A stretch of DNA of 14,040 bases from Ichthyophonus hoferi. Its lineage: Eukaryota; Opisthokonta; Ichthyosporea; Ichthyophonida; Ichthyophonidae. Where the stretch lies: assembly GCA_002751075.1 (NCBI GenBank), contig NAOQ01000089.1, positions 157,309 through 171,348 on the forward strand, written 5' to 3'. Within the stretch, counting starts at the first letter, position 1. Each line of letters opens with the position of its first letter. The position numbers and the translations under genes are program-made. Below the pieces are notes generated by a model. It did no database searches and had not been told where the DNA came from. It was given only the letters and a program-made list of their open reading frames with translations. Positions 9,940-14,040 of the stretch are shown piece by piece.

Positions 9940-10778
9940 TCATGGGTAGTCCTCAGCTTCTTCGCTCCCTGGGTAGTGTTTGTCCTCAGGGCGTCCTTTC
10001 TCCTTCCATAGAGGCCTTGGACCTTTCCGTCTATGATTATTTTTTAACTTTTTCTTAAGATTGATTTGCTCAAGTCTTTTCGTCCTGAAGCACTCACTCG
10101 TTGGATGTGCTGTCATGTAAATTACCCATCTGTCTACTCTTTGATAAGAATTAACATTCTCTCTACGTTGGTATTTTCCTCCAGAATGTTGAAGGTCCTC
10201 ATTACTAAAATATCCAACTTTGGCTCCATTATGGTGTTCCCCCCATGCATTACTTAGATTCCCATGCTTTCTAAGTTCTGCTAGCTTAATATGGATGGTC
10301 ATGTCCTCTATGAAGTCCTTTAAAATTCCACAACTCTTGGTTGCCTAGTGGAAAGCTTGGATCTAGCTAGCATATTGAGAGGATTGAAGATTATGTATGA
10401 TCCTTATGAGTACTATGGAATTGTTGAGTTCCATTGTTGTTCCAACTAACCATTTGCGTGCAGCAACAACTCAGGCAATATACTCGTTTGCATTTTCATT
10501 GTGTCTGAGAGAGATTAAAAATTCCAGTAGATAGTTTACTTGTTGTGCATCATACTGCTTCTTCAGTCCTCTCCATGTACAGTATGCAAATTGATTCTGG
10601 TCCCAAATCAACCTTTGCTCTGTCACAACTGATGCATATAGATAATGCCTTGCTATAACTTCTTCGGCTGAAGCATTGGTCGGATCTCTCAGCAGTTCTG
10701 GTGTGGGTAGTTATCTTGATACTTGCATTTCCCCACGGATGCTTTCCGATCATTTCACATGACTGATTTCACTCAGAT
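9940..10778 (-). mobile_element. Ty1/copia-like LTR retrotransposon fossil, gag part
   Basis: Read on the minus strand, 10778 down to about 10470 encodes the UBN2-type copia gag core, with segments such as WDQNQFAYCTW and QYDAQQVNYLLEFLISL followed by RHNENANEYIA. The stretch 10302-9940 is an open segment of 120 codons rich in Lys/Arg, with a zinc-knuckle-like piece AHPTSECF near 10087-10110. The copy is broken, with several breaks, and no LTR, integrase or reverse transcriptase was recognised next to it. Base composition is visibly richer in G and C than the flanking DNA. It is paired with a plus-strand copy across a 41-base centre. It looks old rather than recent, judging by divergence from that partner. 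Confidence 0.75.
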
Positions 10779-11036
10779 TGTCTGTGAATATCTCTTCTTT
10801 GGAAATTGATATAGGAGTTATCTGAGTGGAGTTAGTTATGAAAAATAGACAGAAAGCATCCATGATAAAATGCAAGTATCAAGATATCTAAGGGTGATCG
10901 ATATAGAACCCACGCCACCACAGTTGAAAGATCTAGCCAACGTTTCAGCTCAGGAGCCACAGCAAGGTATTATCTATATGCATCAGTGGTGGCAGAGCAG
11001 GTTGATTGCTAACTGAGACCAGAATCAATTTGCATA
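10583..11036. repeat. Large imperfect inverted repeat formed by two copia gag fossils
   Basis: The left arm ends at 10778 and the right arm begins at 10820; the innermost match is CACTCAGAT against ATCTGAGTG around a 41-base spacer. A perfect 20-base inverted match links 10583-10602 with 11017-11036, and a 40-base stretch further in (near 10709-10748 against 10851-10890) has 6 mismatches by eye. The right arm is about 20 bases longer between these anchors. The arms are diverged, so this is not a recent palindrome. Confidence 0.8.
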
Positions 11037-11500
11037 TCATACATGATGTGGCCATCAAAAATAAGAAAGCAATCAGAAGATTTTGGCTAGAAAGTGTTGC
11101 TGCAAGACACCTTCATAATTGAAAAAGAAGACTTTGTAACGTTCATTTTACGGAAATCGTATATAAGATGAGGAAATGGTCATAGGAGCGTGTTTTAGGA
11201 ATGGGCAGCATATGGCTAGCTACTAAAATTGAGAAAAAAAGAGACTGTCATTCGTTTTGAAAAGTATGTTTGGTCCCTGGCTTAAAAGAAAACCTCTTTT
11301 ACCTACCAGTTCTAAATGGAAAAAACGTCAAAACAGTATTTATTAATAATACCATAAAGTTATTCAGGAATAACGCACTGCAATTATATATATATATATA
11401 TATATATATCTTGATATTCGTACTAAATATTGACAAATCTGAAATTGAAACCATACCAAATTCAAGATATCTATCCTTGAGAAACAAAACAATCTCAAAA
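10820..11500 (+). mobile_element. Second Ty1/copia-like fossil, 5' gag piece plus pre-integrase-like segment
   Basis: Bases 10820 to about 11050 match the minus-strand gag copy in inverted orientation. Further on, 11273-11329 encodes VPGLKENLFYLPVLNGKNV, which fits the copia junction between protease and integrase (the family pattern is LYVPGLKxNLLS). Most of gag between these parts is missing or unrecognisable. The copy is broken in several places and carries a (TA)n microsatellite at 11385-11409. No LTR was recognised on either side. It is an old copy of the same or a close family as its neighbour. Confidence 0.7.
11385..11409. repeat. (TA)n microsatellite inside the plus-strand copia fossil
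   Basis: Pure TA tract of about 25 bases just after the pre-integrase-like segment, so it arose or expanded after the element was inserted. Confidence 0.9.
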
Positions 11501-11503
11501 TAA

Positions 11504-11824
11504 TGATTGGTTGAAAGTGATTGGATCACTTGCTAATCAGCATGATATATAAGCAATTGCTATCTAACCTAAGACATAAAAGTTTCTAAAATAGACTTAC
11601 ATATTTCTTGATAGAAGCCGATAAGTTTATTGGTGGTAGTTAAAAATAATTATTCTCAACAAATGGCTATTGGCTATAAACGCTTCACTATGTGTAATTA
11701 ACCATAACGCACCAAAAAAAGTGAAGCATGCGTGTCAATCAATACAAGGAGGCTAGATTCAATGTAAGTAAGTATATATAATAAGTGTAGAATAAAACAC
11801 GGGAACTTTCTATTATTAGGGACA
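11504..11824. other. Spacer between the copia fossil and the secreted-protein gene
   Basis: No open frame of note. It includes the TATA-like box at 11773. Undetectable remains of the element may extend into its left part. Confidence 0.5.
11773..11784 (+). promoter_or_regulatory. TATA-like box upstream of the secreted-protein gene
   Basis: TATATATAATAA lies 40 to 52 bases before the ATG at 11825. A start site about 30 bases downstream would leave a leader of roughly 20 bases. In DNA this rich in TA the match may be chance; position is the only support. Confidence 0.3.
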
Positions 11825-13813
11825 ATGAGGTTACTTGCATTTTTATCCGGTTTATCAGCATTACCTCTGCTTGCCTTGTCTTGGCAGTGCGAGTAAGTGT
11901 ATTTGCTTATTTTATTTTACCCCAATTAAGCAACAAACGTAACTTGAGAATGTCTAAGCATGTTTTTATCTTTATCATAAGTGCCCCCCTGGTAGCTAAT
12001 CGTGTATAGGTATTATTGTCAGGAAAGCACAAGAATAGGTTCTCTCTTTTTCTATGCATGTTCATGCTAGTTACTAAGTTGGCGTGTTTGTATGTATATT
12101 TAACTATCTATAACATATAACCTCCTTCATCCTCTTTCTCTTGAAGTAGCTATTCTTTTCTTCTATCTTCAATAATGTCTTTGTCAAACACGTATCATTG
12201 ACGTACAGTTTTTGAGATCATTGTATCTTTTTGGCAGCGTGTAATTCTTCTAATATTTCTAGAGTAGCCGTCTATTATTTTCTGTTAACATGGATATATT
12301 ATTACAGACAAGATATACATGTGGAAAAGACTGTGTTAAAAAATGTCGCCTTTGACCTTACAGTCAATCTCTTACCCTATATGAATGGTTAGTATATATA
12401 TATAACCCTGTCATATCAATTGTGAGCGTGTTATTATGGCGACTTTCAACTGATTTATAAGCATAAACGCAAGAATAAAAAGAATGTGTAATAAAAACCA
12501 AGACAGTAATGGTAGAGAAATAGTTTTATAAAGCGGAAACAAGACAGAAGAGAACCAGAAAGAATAGTAATTTGTATTTTTTTAAGAAGGTTAGACAACA
12601 TAGTGGGTTTGTTTTTATTATAATGTTTAATTTTGCTATATTATACAAAAACGTGTAGTTTCTCTTCGCTTTATGTGGCAAGCTATTGTATACTTTATGC
12701 CTTTCGTGATTTTCCTGTGAATTAATTGGATGGTTTGTGCTATTTATAGGTACCATATGGGATCGGTCTGTACCCTATCGTGTGTACAATCGTGCCAATG
12801 ACCACACTCTTGTATCGGGCGACCACATCGTTTTGCCTGGAAATGCTACGTAGGTTATATCTGTATCCAAGAAAATGATAAAATTACTATCTATAGCATT
12901 GGTCAACTCTTAGTTCGGGCGATACATACACCCTTTATGCTATAGATACTTATAATTTGTTTTATAAAAAATATACTATTGGATATTAGGCAAAGCATTA
13001 ATATTTCACTCTCACCCATTTATTAACTAACAACTATAGGGTTTACTAGTTAGAAATATAAAAGTAGAGTATACATTGGCTAAAGAGAAAGATAGTTTAG
13101 AAACTACTTGGTGATATTTTATGATATGTTACGCTATGTTATGATATGATGTTATGGTATGATATGTAATGGTATGATATGTTATGCTATGTTATGTCAT
13201 GTTATGTTATGTTATGTTATGTTATGTTATGATACGATGGATAAAAATCAGACCTCTATATATGTATGCATAAATATTGTATTTTTTCGCGGGCAATGAC
13301 CCTCATGTGTAAATATTAAGAATATGTTTCTGGGGTTTAATTGATATTAGCACTAAACAATTACTCTCCCTATTTTATCAAAATTTGTTTCATTTTTGGC
13401 TGGTCCTTAGGATATTTTTACTTTGCAAGATATATTTGCTTTGGGTTTGCATGCATCATAGATGTGAAATTTGTTGAAAGTATATTTATTGACGAATACT
13501 AATATTGAATATTGATAGTATAATTTACACTCGTGCCTACATAGTTGTATTTTATATGATATTATAGTATATAAAACAGAAAAAAATAAAACGCTTATAT
13601 TGTTGTGCTACATAGAATTGATTAAATAGAAAGAGAGATGATTGTATAAAATGCATATGTCATTGTCATCAGAGAATTAATACTTGATTATCTTATAGAG
13701 AACCTAATCTCTCATTACGTGTACATGATATTCGCCTAGATGCACTCGGTACTCAGTCAATCGGCGTTTTAATTGGAGCTTGCCCGGAAGCGATTACTAC
13801 TACCTATGTGTAA
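11825..13813 (+). CDS. Small secreted protein, four exons, 120 residues, family unknown
   Basis: Exons 11825-11892, 12308-12387, 12750-12849 and 13699-13813 join with matching phase at every junction (GAA, GGT and ACA codons are split) and end in TAA. Donors are GTAAGT, GTTAGT and GTAGGT. The N-terminus MRLLAFLSGLSALPLLALS is a clear signal peptide with likely cleavage after Ser19; this supports the ATG at 11825. The mature part has two cysteines (Cys22 and Cys111), probably one disulfide closing the domain. Three N-glycosylation sequons lie at Asn49 (NGT), Asn81 (NAT) and Asn86 (NLS). The body alternates short polar and hydrophobic stretches (VPYRVYNRAND, LSLRVHDIRLDAL, IGVLIGAC), suggesting a beta-sandwich. 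There is no membrane anchor and no catalytic motif that I recognise. It is expected to be exported or to reside in the secretory pathway. No function is assigned. Confidence 0.8.
13120..13238. repeat. (TATGT)n pentanucleotide satellite in intron 3 of the secreted-protein gene
   Basis: The 3' part is pure GTTAT units (from about 13200 to 13230). The 5' part is made of variant pentamers and decamers (ATGATATGTT, GCTATGTT, GGTATGATAT), as in an ageing array that expands from one end. Confidence 0.9.
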
Positions 13814-13920
13814 TGATTATTATTAACTATACTTTGTATCTATATCTGTATTATTATATACTGTAACCTATATGAAATATTATCCAGTTTTCTCCCAATT
13901 ATTTTATTATCTTTGTATTG

Positions 13921-13943
13921 TTTTTTTCTTGTTTTTTTTTTTT
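13921..13943. repeat. Poly-T run
   Basis: TTTTTTTCTTG is followed by 12 T residues. It lies about 110 bases after the TAA of the secreted-protein gene. On the minus strand it is a poly-A stretch, but no adjoining retroposed sequence was recognised. Confidence 0.7.
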
Positions 13944-14008
13944 CTCTTCTGCCTCACAGCTATATCTGCTGTCTCTCAATTCTTTTTGATTTTCTTACTG
14001 TCAACCCT

Positions 14009-14040
14009 TATATACTATACTATATTATACTATACTATAC
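14009..14040. repeat. (TATAC)n pentanucleotide repeat at the right window edge
   Basis: ACTAT/TATAC units run to the last base with one variant unit (TATAT). The array may continue beyond the window. Confidence 0.8.

Noticed and set aside
9327-11568. Eleven-base inverted match GTTAGATAGCA (9327-9337) and its complement (11558-11568) flanking the copia patch
   Set aside because: The similarity does not extend, and an 11-base match is easily chance over this length in AT-rich DNA; it is not evidence of terminal repeats.

Overview
The window is AT-rich, intron-dense nuclear DNA from a eukaryote that I cannot identify. Introns are GT-AG and mostly 200 to 1,600 bases long. Exons are short (57 to 179 bases). 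Non-coding DNA is full of (TA)n, (CATA)n and pentanucleotide microsatellites. Reading frames were joined by hand from splice signals and codon phase, so the conserved exons are firm and the poorly conserved ones are not. No tRNA, rRNA, CRISPR array or bacterial-type operon was seen.

Bases 1-8774 (+) hold the 3' part of a large gene for a PPP-family serine/threonine phosphatase. The gene enters the window inside an intron. Eight phase-compatible exons (516-4002) encode the second half of a catalytic domain that looks most like calcineurin A (PP2B). A poorly resolved linker follows (about 4154-5162), then three exons (6799-8774) encoding two canonical EF-hands. Catalytic and calcium-binding parts thus appear to lie on one chain: a PPEF/RdgC-like order with a calcineurin-like catalytic core.

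Bases 8775-9496 look non-coding. Bases 9497-11503 are a patch of dead Ty1/copia-like LTR retrotransposon. Two broken, diverged copies lie head to head: one on the minus strand (gag part, about 9940-10778) and one on the plus strand (5' gag part plus a pre-integrase-like segment, about 10820-11500). They form a large imperfect inverted repeat with a 41-base centre.

Bases 11825-13813 (+) hold a complete four-exon gene for a small secreted protein of 120 residues. It has a signal peptide, two cysteines in the mature part and three N-glycosylation sequons; I do not recognise the family. A TATA-like box lies just upstream. The rest is microsatellite-rich intron or intergenic DNA. The two host genes share no evident pathway; both are consistent with ordinary host chromosomal DNA that took in a retrotransposon.
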